Assembly: GCF_030503435.1 (NCBI RefSeq)
Contig: NZ_JAUKPO010000009.1
Location: forward strand, 175,211 to 239,210
DNA length: 64,000 nucleotides
Reading direction: 5' to 3'
From: Rhodocytophaga aerolata
Lineage (GTDB): Bacteria; Bacteroidota; Bacteroidia; Cytophagales; 172606-1
Shown: one piece after another, positions 26,292 through 34,932 of the stretch
Numbering within the stretch: the stretch's first letter is position 1
Layout: every line of letters begins with the position of its first letter
Program-made: the position numbers and the translations under genes
The notes under the pieces: model-generated
Databases searched by the model: none
The model's input: only the letters and a program-made list of their open reading frames with translations
Told to the model about the DNA's origin: nothing

Positions 26292-27617
26292 ATGTATTAT
26301 CTCAGAGGTGCTATAGGGATTATAGTTCTGGTGTTTATCGCATTTCTATTCTCAAAACATAAAAAAAACATTGACTGGAAACTGGTTGGTATTGGTATTC
26401 TGCTACAACTGATCTTTGGCTTTTTAGTAATTAGGGTGCCTTTTATACAGGATATTTTTGCAACGGTCAGCAGAGGCTTTGTTATTTTTCTGGATTTTTC
26501 AAAAGAAGGGGCCAAGTTTGTATTCGGAGAGTTGGCAACTAGTTATGCCACCGATGACCCCAAAGCAACCCATCAGTTGGGGTTTATTTTTGCTTTTCAA
26601 GTGTTGCCTACCGTTATTTTCTTTTCTACTGTTTCTGCGGGTTTGTATTATCTGGGCGTTTTGCAAAAAATTGTGTTTGGTATAGCCTGGGTTATGTCCA
26701 AAACCATGCGCCTTTCAGGAGCAGAGAGTTTATCAGCCGCAGGAAATATTTTTCTTGGGCAAACGGAAGCTCCTTTGTTGGTGCGGCCTTTTGTACCAAA
26801 TATGACCAAGTCAGAACTCCTATGTTTAATGACAGGAGGTATGGCCACCATAGCTGGAGGCGTGTTGGCGGCGTATGTAACTTTTTTGGGGGGAGACGAT
26901 CCTGTACTAAGGGCCCAGTTTGCTGCCCATTTGCTGAGTGCTTCTATTATGAATGCCCCGGCAGGAATTGTAATGGCTAAAATGCTATTGCCTGAACTTG
27001 AGAAAGATAAGATAGATACTAAATTGAGGGTGAATAAAGAAAGTCTGGGAGTAAATATTATCGATGCAATGTCTACCGGAGCAGCAGACGGCTTAAAACT
27101 GGCGTTAAATATTGGAGGTATGCTGCTGGCATTTATTGCGGTTATTGCCTTATTGAACTATATACTGGCTAACTTAATCGGTGAGGCTATAGGGTTGAAT
27201 ACCTGGGTGCAACAAAGCAGTAACGGAAGTTTCCAGAGTTTTTCTTTTGAGTATATCCTTGGTCAGATTTTTAGGCCACTGGCCTTTATTATGGGGGTTG
27301 AATGGAAAGATTCGCTGGAAGTAGGCAGCTTACTGGGGCAGAAAACAGCCATCAATGAGTTTGTGGGTTATTTAGGCTTGTCGCAGATGAAGGCTGAAGG
27401 AATACTGAGTCCAAGGTCAATTGTTATAGCTACCTATGCCTTGTGTGGGTTCTCTAACCTTAGTTCCATTGCTATTCAGATAGGAGGAATTGGCAGTATG
27501 GCTCCCAATCAGCAGGGAAATTTGTCCAGGCTGGGACTTACAGCCTTGCTTGGCGCTACCCTGGCTTGTATGATGTCGGCCACAGTAGCCGGAGCCTTAA
27601 TTGGCGATGCGGAATAA
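26292..27617 (+). CDS. Concentrative nucleoside transporter (CNT/NupC family)
   Basis: A 441-residue inner-membrane permease that brings in nucleosides with a cation gradient. Family blocks are visible: an N-terminal helix pair, SAESL-type segment (LSGAESLSAAGNIFLGQTEAP), the MTGGMATIAGGVLAAY helix, the ASIMNAPAGIVMAK helix and the conserved GFSNLSSIAIQIGGIG near the end. ATG 26292 begins MYYLRGAIGIIVL and is chosen over an upstream TTG at 26256. The gene is single and converges on slyD. Confidence 0.93.
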   Translation: MYYLRGAIGIIVLVFIAFLFSKHKKNIDWKLVGIGILLQLIFGFLVIRVPFIQDIFATVSRGFVIFLDFSKEGAKFVFGELATSYATDDPKATHQLGFIFAFQVLPTVIFFSTVSAGLYYLGVLQKIVFGIAWVMSKTMRLSGAESLSAAGNIFLGQTEAPLLVRPFVPNMTKSELLCLMTGGMATIAGGVLAAYVTFLGGDDPVLRAQFAAHLLSASIMNAPAGIVMAKMLLPELEKDKIDTKLRVNKESLGVNIIDAMSTGAADGLKLALNIGGMLLAFIAVIALLNYILANLIGEAIGLNTWVQQSSNGSFQSFSFEYILGQIFRPLAFIMGVEWKDSLEVGSLLGQKTAINEFVGYLGLSQMKAEGILSPRSIVIATYALCGFSNLSSIAIQIGGIGSMAPNQQGNLSRLGLTALLGATLACMMSATVAGALIGDAE

Positions 27618-27624
27618 TGGGAAA

Positions 27625-27666
27625 GATGAATGAATAATCACTCGTCATTATTCATTCATCTGTTTA
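27625..27666. terminator. Bidirectional terminator between transporter gene and slyD
   Basis: A perfect 14-bp stem GATGAATGAATAAT / ATTATTCATTCATC with an 8-base loop, lying between convergent genes. Confidence 0.75.
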
Positions 27667-27668
27667 AC

Positions 27669-28181
27669 TTAATGATGATGGCCACCTTCGCCATGTACAT
27701 GTCCGTGCGCAAGTTCTTCCGAGGTAGCATCCCGTACACCTACTACGGTACCCTTAAAATGCATATTTTTTCCGGCTAGCGGATGATTAAAATCCATTAC
27801 CACATTTTCTGATTCTACTTCCAATACTCTGCCTTGCAGCCGGTTTCCCTCATTGTCGGTCATCGGAATAAAGTTTCCCACCTGCAACATCGTCTCATCT
27901 ACTTTTCCATTTACTTTAAAAACATCTTTCGGAAGGCTAACAACCGCTTCTTCATCAAATTCTCCATATCCTTCTTCCGGATCAATAGAAAATTCGAAAG
28001 GGTCTCCTACAGCTAATCCTTTGATATTATCTTCAAAACGTTCCAGCAAACCGCCCACCCCATACAGAAATACCATAGGGTTATCTTGTTCTACCTTTTC
28101 TACTAACGTTTGCTGGCCATTCTCATCATTTGTTCTTAACTCGTAAGTTAATGATACTACTTTGTTCTCGTTGACAGTCAT
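27669..28181 (-). CDS. slyD: SlyD-like FKBP-type peptidyl-prolyl cis-trans isomerase
   Basis: A 170-residue cytoplasmic prolyl isomerase and chaperone. The N-terminal FKBP half-domain (VVSLTYELR, GVGGLLERFEDNIKGL, IDPEEGYGEFDEE), the inserted-in-flap chaperone domain (VFKVNGKVDETMLQVG) and the closing FKBP strand (VVMDFNHPLAGKNMHFKGTVV) are all present. The C-terminus is His/Gly-rich (HGHVHGEGGHHH), as in nickel-binding SlyD. It could help metal delivery or folding. Confidence 0.92.
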   Translation of the reverse strand: MTVNENKVVSLTYELRTNDENGQQTLVEKVEQDNPMVFLYGVGGLLERFEDNIKGLAVGDPFEFSIDPEEGYGEFDEEAVVSLPKDVFKVNGKVDETMLQVGNFIPMTDNEGNRLQGRVLEVESENVVMDFNHPLAGKNMHFKGTVVGVRDATSEELAHGHVHGEGGHHH

Positions 28182-28292
28182 AATTTAAATAAAGTGTGTT
28201 CACAAAACTTTTAGCCAGTATACGTATAATACCAGCAGATAACTACAATTTTAGTAAAATTATTGAGAGAACCTTCGTATTTTGGAACAGGC

Positions 28293-28889
28293 ATGAATTT
28301 TCTAGCACACTTATATTTATCTGGCGACTCGGAAGAAATACTGGTCGGAAACTTTATAGCTGATTTTGTAAAGGGCAAACCTGCTGCCCATTTGCCAGAG
28401 AATGTAGTTAAAGGAATTGCCTTGCATCGCCTGATTGATACCTTTACTGATACTCACCCGGTAGTCAGGCAAAGCATCCGGAGATTACAGCCAGCCTATC
28501 ATAAATATGCCGGAGTGATAGTTGACATCTTTTACGACCATTTTCTAGCTAGCAACTGGTCGGTGTTTTCCAAAGAATCCCTACCTGCTTTTGCGACTAA
28601 AACCTATTCTCTGATTAATGAGCACAAAGCTGTATTACCGGTAACCATGCACGAAATGTTTCACTATATGCAACAGCAAAACTGGTTAGTATCGTATGCA
28701 CAGATAGAAGGAGTAGCCAGTGTATTGCAGGGAATGGCCCGCCGGACAACTTTTCTGTCTAATATGGAGCTGGCTATCCATGATCTGGAAAGAGATTATA
28801 CAGCCTACAGCAAAGAGTTTCTTAATTTTTTTCCTATTGTTATAGAATACGTACAAGAGTGGTGCAGCATCAACTTGAAATCCTCCTAA
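28293..28889 (+). CDS. acpH: ACP phosphodiesterase (AcpH, DUF479)
   Basis: A 198-residue HD-like hydrolase that removes 4'-phosphopantetheine from acyl carrier protein. The N-terminus MNFLAHLYLSGDSEEILVGN and the metal-site segments NFIADFVKG, GIALHRLIDTFTDTHP and VDIFYDHFLA are diagnostic. ATG 28293 gives the family-typical start; a TTG at 28263 would add 10 unrelated residues. It is a single gene here. Confidence 0.9.
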   Translation: MNFLAHLYLSGDSEEILVGNFIADFVKGKPAAHLPENVVKGIALHRLIDTFTDTHPVVRQSIRRLQPAYHKYAGVIVDIFYDHFLASNWSVFSKESLPAFATKTYSLINEHKAVLPVTMHEMFHYMQQQNWLVSYAQIEGVASVLQGMARRTTFLSNMELAIHDLERDYTAYSKEFLNFFPIVIEYVQEWCSINLKSS

Positions 28890-29057
28890 CGCTGTCTGCA
28901 ATACTATGATAGCTGAGCTTTAATCTACACAACCAGGCAGCTCTTTCTATACTTCTTGTAGAGCATAGGATGGAAGAGAAATAGTTTGAAAATCTTTCCA
29001 TACATATAAAACTTCTTAAACAAGTACTAGTATCTTATTTTTCCTATGGAAAATAGG

Positions 29058-29065
29058 TATTTTTG
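29058..29065 (+). promoter_or_regulatory. Candidate -7 promoter element of the M61 peptidase gene
   Basis: A perfect TATTTTTG 34 bp upstream of the start codon. The -33 region at the right distance matches only two of four bases. Confidence 0.35.
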
Positions 29066-29099
29066 CCACTTGTTTAAAAAATCCTTTTGTCACTAACCA

Positions 29100-30905
29100 A
29101 TGATTTCAAAAAGAACAGCACTGCGGCTTATATTCTTGCTATGGATATGCCTGATAACCAGTAGTTTTCTACAAGCAGCTCCCCAGATTTCTTACACTGT
29201 CTCTATGGATGAACCCCACACCCATTATTTTGATGTACAGATGAAAGTAAGCGGCTACAAAAAACAGTACATCGACTTTAAAATGCCAGTCTGGACACCG
29301 GGCTCTTACCTGATCAGAGAATATGCCAGGAATGTAGAAGCATTTTCAGCCAAAAATAGCAAGGGGCAAGCATTAAAATGGGAAAAGGTTAACAAAAATA
29401 CATGGCGTGTGTCCAGCAATTCTGCCGATGAAATAACTGTGAACTACAAAGTGTATGCTTTTGAAATTAGTGTGCGTACTCCTTTTTTGGATGCAAGCCA
29501 TGGATATATTCAACCGGCAGCGGTTTTTATGTTTGTGAAAGAATTAATGGCTACTCCTGCTACAGTAACTATTAAACCGTATAAAGAGTGGAACCAGATT
29601 TCTACCGGATTATCTGCCGCTGCTACTGATAAATTTGTGTTAAAATCTCCCAATTATGATGTGTTAGTAGATTCCCCGATAGAAGTAGGCACACATAAAA
29701 TAATGGAGTTTACCGTGCAGAATATACCTCACCGGGTAGCCATGTATGGCGAAGGCAACTATGACGAGAAGCGGCTATTGGCAGACATGAAGACGATTGT
29801 AGAAGAAGTTACCGGTATTTTTGGTGAGATACCTTATGAGCATTACACCTTTATTGTTCATAATCTGCAAAGTGGCGGAGGCGGCCTGGAACATTTAAAT
29901 TCCACAACCTTGCAAACCGGCCGCTGGAATTATGGTTCTGAAGCTGGCTATAGTGGCTTTTTGAGTCTGGTAGCTCATGAGTATTTTCATTTATATAATG
30001 TGAAACGTATCCGGCCTAAAGCTTTGGGTCCTTTTGATTACGAAAATGAGAATTATACCACCTTGTTATGGGTTTCTGAAGGAATTACCAGCTATTATGA
30101 CGATTACCTGTTACGACGGGTAGGACTCAGCAGCCCGGATGAATACCTGTATACAGCCACTGGCAATATCGGAACTATTGAGAATGCTCCTGGTAACAAA
30201 GTGCAATCGGCTGCTGAATCTTCATTCGATACCTGGATTAAATATTATCGTCCGAATGAAAACTCTAATAATACCTCAATCTCTTATTATACCAAAGGTG
30301 CTATTCTGGGTATGTTACTGGACCTGGAAATTTTAAATAATACGCAGGGGCAAAAAAGCTTTGATGATGTACTCCGGTTATTATACAATGAATATTTTAA
30401 AAAGCAGAAAAGAGGTTTCACAGAGGCGGAGATGCAGGCGGCTGTAGAAAAAGTTGCCGGGAAATCCCTGAATGATTTTTTTCAGAAATATGTGTATGGT
30501 ACTGAGCCTATAGATTATAACCAATACCTGGGATATGTAGGCTTGAAACTAATAAATGCTGGGGAAGGAAAAAATGAACCCTATCTGGGAGCCAATACAT
30601 CCAACACGAATGGAAAGTTAATGGTCACCTCAGTGATGCGCGGAACCACAGCCTACGAATCAGGCTTGAATGTGAATGATGAAATACTAGCCATTGATAA
30701 TTACCGGGTAAACGATGACTTGAACAGGATTATGGCTACCAAAAAAGTAGGAGATAAAATCAATATCCTCATTAACCGGGCAGGCATACTACAGACATTG
30801 GAAACCGTAGTATTGAAGAATCCGAATATCAGCTACCGTATGCAGCGGGTCGCAAATGCAACTCCTCAACAAGAAGCGTTATTAGCAAAATGGCTCCATA
30901 TGTAA
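29100..30905 (+). CDS. M61 family glycyl aminopeptidase with PDZ domain
   Basis: A 601-residue secreted zinc peptidase. The signal peptide covers about residues 1-27. An N-terminal beta domain (WTPGSYLIREYARNV) is followed by the catalytic region with HEYFH (zinc ligands His293 and His297) and the distal glutamate Glu327 in WVSEGITSYYDDYLL. A PDZ domain is seen at about 510-585 (VTSVMRGTTAYESGLNVNDEILAID). The layout matches glycyl aminopeptidases of Sphingomonas type. It would process small N-terminal residues of exported peptides. A hairpin terminator follows. Confidence 0.93.
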   Translation: MISKRTALRLIFLLWICLITSSFLQAAPQISYTVSMDEPHTHYFDVQMKVSGYKKQYIDFKMPVWTPGSYLIREYARNVEAFSAKNSKGQALKWEKVNKNTWRVSSNSADEITVNYKVYAFEISVRTPFLDASHGYIQPAAVFMFVKELMATPATVTIKPYKEWNQISTGLSAAATDKFVLKSPNYDVLVDSPIEVGTHKIMEFTVQNIPHRVAMYGEGNYDEKRLLADMKTIVEEVTGIFGEIPYEHYTFIVHNLQSGGGGLEHLNSTTLQTGRWNYGSEAGYSGFLSLVAHEYFHLYNVKRIRPKALGPFDYENENYTTLLWVSEGITSYYDDYLLRRVGLSSPDEYLYTATGNIGTIENAPGNKVQSAAESSFDTWIKYYRPNENSNNTSISYYTKGAILGMLLDLEILNNTQGQKSFDDVLRLLYNEYFKKQKRGFTEAEMQAAVEKVAGKSLNDFFQKYVYGTEPIDYNQYLGYVGLKLINAGEGKNEPYLGANTSNTNGKLMVTSVMRGTTAYESGLNVNDEILAIDNYRVNDDLNRIMATKKVGDKINILINRAGILQTLETVVLKNPNISYRMQRVANATPQQEALLAKWLHM

Positions 30906-30925
30906 TACATGCCAGAATAACAACG

Positions 30926-30958
30926 AAAAAGCCTGTCCAGCTATCGGACAGGCTTTTT
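30926..30958. terminator. Bidirectional terminator after the M61 peptidase gene
   Basis: A perfect 13-bp stem AAAAAGCCTGTCC / GGACAGGCTTTTT with a 7-base loop, between convergent genes. Confidence 0.9.
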
Positions 30959-30982
30959 ATTTGGTCTATATAATCTTTCAGC

Positions 30983-31570
30983 TTAAAAATCAAACAGATG
31001 TCTGGTAAGCTTGTCGAAACTAATGGGTTCAGAAAATTTAGAATCCAACTGGTAAGAAGCCATTAATTTAATGTAGCTCGGCCGGTCGTCTATGGTAATG
31101 TGCTCTATCTGGATATTTCCATACAATTGATTAATCTTATCTGTAGGGAGCATAATCTCCGGAAATTTCAGGTAATGCCGGTCAATGGTTTCAATATAGT
31201 GAATCCGGTCAATAATCTCTCTGTCCGAATGCTGCAATTCGTAACCTTTCTCCAATACCCGGTTTTTTAAAAAATCAAAGTAATGCTGGAAACTTTTGGC
31301 ATCAATGTATTTGCAACAAGAGATAGAAAAAGCATTTGCTGACCTGGAGTTAAAAATATGCACATTGGCAGAACAGGTAATAAGCCGCTTTTTTAGAAAG
31401 TGAGACAGGGAGTAAATCTGGCTTAATTCTTTGTGTTTGTTTTCCTGCATCCACTTCTGATAACTGGCTTTATCATTCTTGCTGCGTTCCAGAATTTCAC
31501 TCACAAATGGCTCATTAGGCGCATTTCCATTTGAAAAAAGCTTATCAAGTATATTTTCGGCAAAAGACAT
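30983..31570 (-). CDS. Hypothetical cytoplasmic protein, unrecognised
   Basis: A 195-residue protein with no signal peptide or membrane segment, and no family that I recognise. The N-terminal third is helical (FAENILDKLF, YQKWMQENKHKELSQIYSLSHFLKKRL). The central part has SANVHIFNSRSANAFSISCCKYID, possibly a beta hairpin with paired cysteines. The C-terminal third (IQIEHITIDDRPSYIKLMASYQLDSKF) looks alpha/beta. Normal base composition and the ATG start support a real gene. It lies downstream of another small unknown gene on the same strand. Confidence 0.65.
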   Translation of the reverse strand: MSFAENILDKLFSNGNAPNEPFVSEILERSKNDKASYQKWMQENKHKELSQIYSLSHFLKKRLITCSANVHIFNSRSANAFSISCCKYIDAKSFQHYFDFLKNRVLEKGYELQHSDREIIDRIHYIETIDRHYLKFPEIMLPTDKINQLYGNIQIEHITIDDRPSYIKLMASYQLDSKFSEPISFDKLTRHLFDF

Positions 31571-31747
31571 AGGCTAATATTATATTATTAATCAATTGAA
31601 AAGATAAAAAGTAAACGTGCTCTTCCCTGATCTGCTCCCATAAGCCATGCACCGGAGTACTTTATCTTGTATAACAAAAAAACGTTGTAAGTGTTAATTC
31701 ATCTATTCTTATGCCAAGTTTTATGCCTGATTGTCCCCCATGCAAAC

Positions 31748-31987
31748 TTAAATTTGCTCCAGAGCTGCCTGTAAACTGGAACGCATAGCAGCAAACCGTT
31801 CCAGGGCTTGCTGCATGAATTTTTCATTCAGGAGTTTTTTTATATCATCAATGCCGTTGAGTTCAAATTCATCAACCTTATAAGTCTGCTCAAGCAACCC
31901 TTTTTCCAGTTTTATAATATATCTGCTATTCCAGGCAAATACAGTTATCTTGCATGCCTCGTGAGGGATATCAGCAATTACTCTCAT
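31748..31987 (-). CDS. Small conserved-looking hypothetical protein
   Basis: A 79-residue protein: MRVIADIPHEACKITVFAWNSRYIIKLE begins like short unnamed proteins common in Cytophagales (from recall, not searched). It shows a strand-rich N-terminal half, then a helix (GIDDIKKLLNEKFMQQALERF). Function unknown. It ends 177 bp before the next gene on the same strand. Confidence 0.65.
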   Translation of the reverse strand: MRVIADIPHEACKITVFAWNSRYIIKLEKGLLEQTYKVDEFELNGIDDIKKLLNEKFMQQALERFAAMRSSLQAALEQI

Positions 31988-32316
31988 ATAGTTTACGTGA
32001 TTGATCCAATGAAGGGCTTAAGGTTAGCAGAGAATTAGAGTCGAAAACAGTTTTAATAACGAATATGTATACGAATCAAACAAAAAATTATTACACGAAA
32101 TGCCAGAAATTAATATGATTTTTCTACCCGATTTTATCAATTGAGAAAGAACTTTACTTTTTTTGATAAATACTTAGTGTATTCCGGCTTAATCTGACCG
32201 TCTAAACGGAACTATGAGTAAGTATGTTAACAATTTTGTTAAAAATTAATTACCGAACTTATCCTGTTTATAGACGGTTTCCTGAGCAAATTTGCCACTA
32301 ACATTCTGATTATTCC
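31988..32316. other. Divergent intergenic region upstream of the RarD-type gene
   Basis: A 329-bp spacer, very AT-rich. It holds the 16-bp palindrome at 32227-32242 and nothing else that I can support. Confidence 0.4.
32227..32242. repeat. Perfect 16-bp palindrome TTAACAATTTTGTTAA
   Basis: Arms TTAACAA / TTGTTAA with a 2-base centre, 75 bp upstream of the RarD-type gene. It could be an operator for a dimeric regulator; in AT-rich DNA a chance palindrome is also possible. Confidence 0.3.
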
Positions 32317-33219
32317 TTGAGATCTACTTCCTATACTTTCGCTGCCATCGGTGCCTATATTATCTGGGGATTTATTGCATTTCCATTAAAAGGATTAAGT
32401 ACCTATCCGAGTACCCAGATCTTATTCTATCGAATACTTATGGCTTTTATATGTTTGCCGGTTCTGCTTATACTATTCCGAAGACAAGCCATAGCCGATA
32501 CCGTTGCACTGTATAAAGCCTCTGACAAAAAAAGCCGGTTGGTAAGTATTCTGGCTGCTATAGCAGGAAGTTTGTTGCTTACGGCAAACTGGCTATTTTT
32601 CATTTATGTCGTCAATCAGGTTAGCCTGCAAACCGCATCTTTTGCTTATTTAATTTGTCCCATCCTTACGGCCTTTCTGGGATATGCCTTATTGAAAGAA
32701 AGCCTAAGCCCTCAACAGTGGCTGGCGGTGGCAATTAGTTTTATAAGTTGTGCAATTCTTGGATACGAATCTTTGGGGAATATGGCATTTAGTTTACTTA
32801 TTGCCTTATCGTATGCCCTGTACCTGATCTCGCAGCGGTATGTTAAGGTCTATGACAAAATGGTGCTATTAACTTTGCAGGTTGGGATGGCCTTTTTGTT
32901 AATCAGTTGCCTTGGGCAGGGTTTCAGGGGTGTTCCACCTGCATCAGCTGAGTTTTACGGGATTGTTTTTGTGTTAAGCACCGTATTTACGATTTTGCCC
33001 TTATTTTTAAATTTGTTTGCATTAAAAGGATTAAAATCAGCTACAGTAGGTATACTCATGTATATTAACCCGTTGGTTAGTTTTTTAGTGGCCTTCTTTG
33101 CTTTTAATGAACAAGTAAGCTTTATTCAATGGTTAGCGTATCTGTTGATTTTTTTGTCAGTTCTTTTATTTATCAGTAAGATAAAGATAGGGTACAAGCT
33201 AGGTAATATTTCAGGATAG
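32317..33219 (+). CDS. EamA/RarD-type drug/metabolite permease
   Basis: A 300-residue inner-membrane protein with about ten membrane helices in two EamA halves. RarD signatures are IGAYIIWGFIAFPLKGLS, ILFYRILMAFICLP and the second-half NLFALKGLKSATVGILMYINP. The exported substrate is unknown. The first codon is TTG: upstream in-frame there is a stop at 32299-32301, and the next ATG falls in the second helix, so TTG at 32317 is the only fitting start. Single gene. Confidence 0.9.
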   Translation: MRSTSYTFAAIGAYIIWGFIAFPLKGLSTYPSTQILFYRILMAFICLPVLLILFRRQAIADTVALYKASDKKSRLVSILAAIAGSLLLTANWLFFIYVVNQVSLQTASFAYLICPILTAFLGYALLKESLSPQQWLAVAISFISCAILGYESLGNMAFSLLIALSYALYLISQRYVKVYDKMVLLTLQVGMAFLLISCLGQGFRGVPPASAEFYGIVFVLSTVFTILPLFLNLFALKGLKSATVGILMYINPLVSFLVAFFAFNEQVSFIQWLAYLLIFLSVLLFISKIKIGYKLGNISG

Positions 33220-33367
33220 AAGGTGCATTCATAACAGGTATTAGTTAATCCGGTAGTAAAGAAAAAATGTCACTCAATACTAAACGCTTACTAAAGACAG
33301 AAACGTACGTTTCTATGACAAGGCTTATACGGATTTTAAATTATAAATTAGTAACAGACGCATTAGA

Positions 33368-34000
33368 ATGGGAATATTTCTATCAATTTCAGGGGTTATT
33401 AATAAACGAGCAGAAGAAGTAGAAACTAGTCTGCGCAAATTTGCAACAAATGCTGAAGGTGGGCTGCTAGGAGAAGAGGTAGAAGAAGATCATCCAAACC
33501 TGGCAATTATTTCGGAGCATGGGCAACATACAACGGTGCTATATCCAAACGATTTTATAGAATGGGATGATGCATCAGCCTTTCTGTCGCTAGATCTACA
33601 AACCAGTGTTTTCTCCTTTCATATTCACGATGAGGATTTATGGATGTTCCAGTTATTTCATAAAGGGCAACTAGTTAGCCGCTTTAACCCAGTGCCAGAC
33701 TATTGGCAGGATGTTATTTCGGACCAGGAACTGCAGAGCTGGCAGGGAAATGCACCAGAGATTGTTCAGTATGTTTCTGGCCTTTCGGCAGCTACGATAG
33801 AAAAGTACTTTGTTAGATGGGATGACCTGGGGGAGGAAGATAAAGCATATCCGGACGATGAGTTTGAGTATGGCGATTGTTGGCAAATCGTAGATTTTAT
33901 GGCAAAGCTTGGTATGGAGTATCCGATAGATGAAGAAGGGAATGTATATGGCCGGGTGTACAAACTCTGGACGAAACAATTGAAATTAGAAGATGACTAA
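33368..34000 (+). CDS. Hypothetical acidic protein
   Basis: A 210-residue acidic protein without signal peptide or membrane helix. The N-terminus MGIFLSISGVINKRAEEVETSL and aromatic segments (LWMFQLFHKG, VPDYWQDVI, WQIVDFMAKLGMEYP) recall unnamed proteins seen in several bacterial phyla (recall only). It might bind another protein, but no function can be given. A strong hairpin follows the stop. Confidence 0.65.
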   Translation: MGIFLSISGVINKRAEEVETSLRKFATNAEGGLLGEEVEEDHPNLAIISEHGQHTTVLYPNDFIEWDDASAFLSLDLQTSVFSFHIHDEDLWMFQLFHKGQLVSRFNPVPDYWQDVISDQELQSWQGNAPEIVQYVSGLSAATIEKYFVRWDDLGEEDKAYPDDEFEYGDCWQIVDFMAKLGMEYPIDEEGNVYGRVYKLWTKQLKLEDD

Positions 34001-34390
34001 AATGTATTAAGCTTTCGTAAGCTTATATACTTATAAAATAGAGGATATCATTTGGTTTCTCTATCTGATAGGTAACTAAGTTTTAGTTAAGGTCCGCTGG
34101 GAGGATTCATGTATGTGACAATGAGTAACATATATGAATCCTCTTTTTTGTTATGTAAATGCCTGAATAATAATTAAGTGCCAAGATTCATTTGTGTTTA
34201 ACTGATAAATAGTATGAAAAAAGATCGTAAAACACAAAACCTTGTGCACGTCACACCGTAAGCTTATAGGAAATTTGTTGTTCTGTATTTCTGGAAAACT
34301 TCCATAGGTATACCTGTGTGGGTATATGAAAATATGGTCAGAAAAAGGATAGCAACTAAGATTAGCAAGGAATTAAACTGGTAATAGAAG
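34001..34390. other. Intergenic region between the acidic hypothetical and the DUF2382 gene
   Basis: A 390-bp spacer. The first half holds the terminator at 34101-34150; the rest presumably carries the DUF2382 promoter, though no clear element was found. Confidence 0.4.
34101..34150 (+). terminator. Terminator downstream of the acidic hypothetical gene
   Basis: A 16-bp stem (GAGGATTCATGTATGT / ACATATATGAATCCTC, one G-U pair) with an 11-base loop and a T6 run. Confidence 0.88.
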
Positions 34391-34858
34391 ATGAACCCAA
34401 CGACAGACTCAAACCGGGATTCCGAATATGGAAGCCGTCCGTTAGATACGCACGATTCTCAGCAATCGATGGTAATCCCTGTAATTGAAGAGCAGGCACG
34501 GATAGAGAAACAAGTAATAGAATCGGGTGTAGTCCGTGTTTCCAAAAAAGTACATGAAGAAAACGTAATGGTAGATGTTCCACTCATTCATGAAGAACAT
34601 GAGGTAGAGCGAGTGGAAATAAACCAATACGTAGATACGCCCCCTTCAATCAGGCACGATGGAGCTACCATGATCATCCCAGTTTTGCGGGAAGAAGTAG
34701 TGATTCAAAAAAAACTAGTATTAGTAGAAGAAATACGGATAACCAAAAAATTGGTGCAAACCAAAAAGCAAGAAGAGGTAACCTTACGCAAAGAAGAAGT
34801 AACTGTAGATAGGGAAGTAATAAATCGTACAGAAGCTAATTCACCTCGAATTCAGTAA
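34391..34858 (+). CDS. DUF2382 (YsnF/AvaK-type) stress protein
   Basis: A 155-residue highly charged cytoplasmic protein made of two DUF2382 half-repeats: residues about 27-80 (VIPVIEEQARIEKQVIESG ... VEINQYV) and about 94-148 (IIPVLREEVVIQKKLVL ... VDREVIN). Each begins with IPVxEE and alternates hydrophobic and charged residues, as in YsnF and AvaK. Members in other bacteria are stress-induced; the biochemical role is not known. It sits 74 bp upstream of a second DUF2382 protein, likely in one transcript. Confidence 0.85.
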   Translation: MNPTTDSNRDSEYGSRPLDTHDSQQSMVIPVIEEQARIEKQVIESGVVRVSKKVHEENVMVDVPLIHEEHEVERVEINQYVDTPPSIRHDGATMIIPVLREEVVIQKKLVLVEEIRITKKLVQTKKQEEVTLRKEEVTVDREVINRTEANSPRIQ

Positions 34859-34932
34859 ATGAAGCAATAACACCTGATTAATTAAATTTTCAATTAAAAC
34901 AAACCACAATTTAAACCTTAAAACCAAAAATC

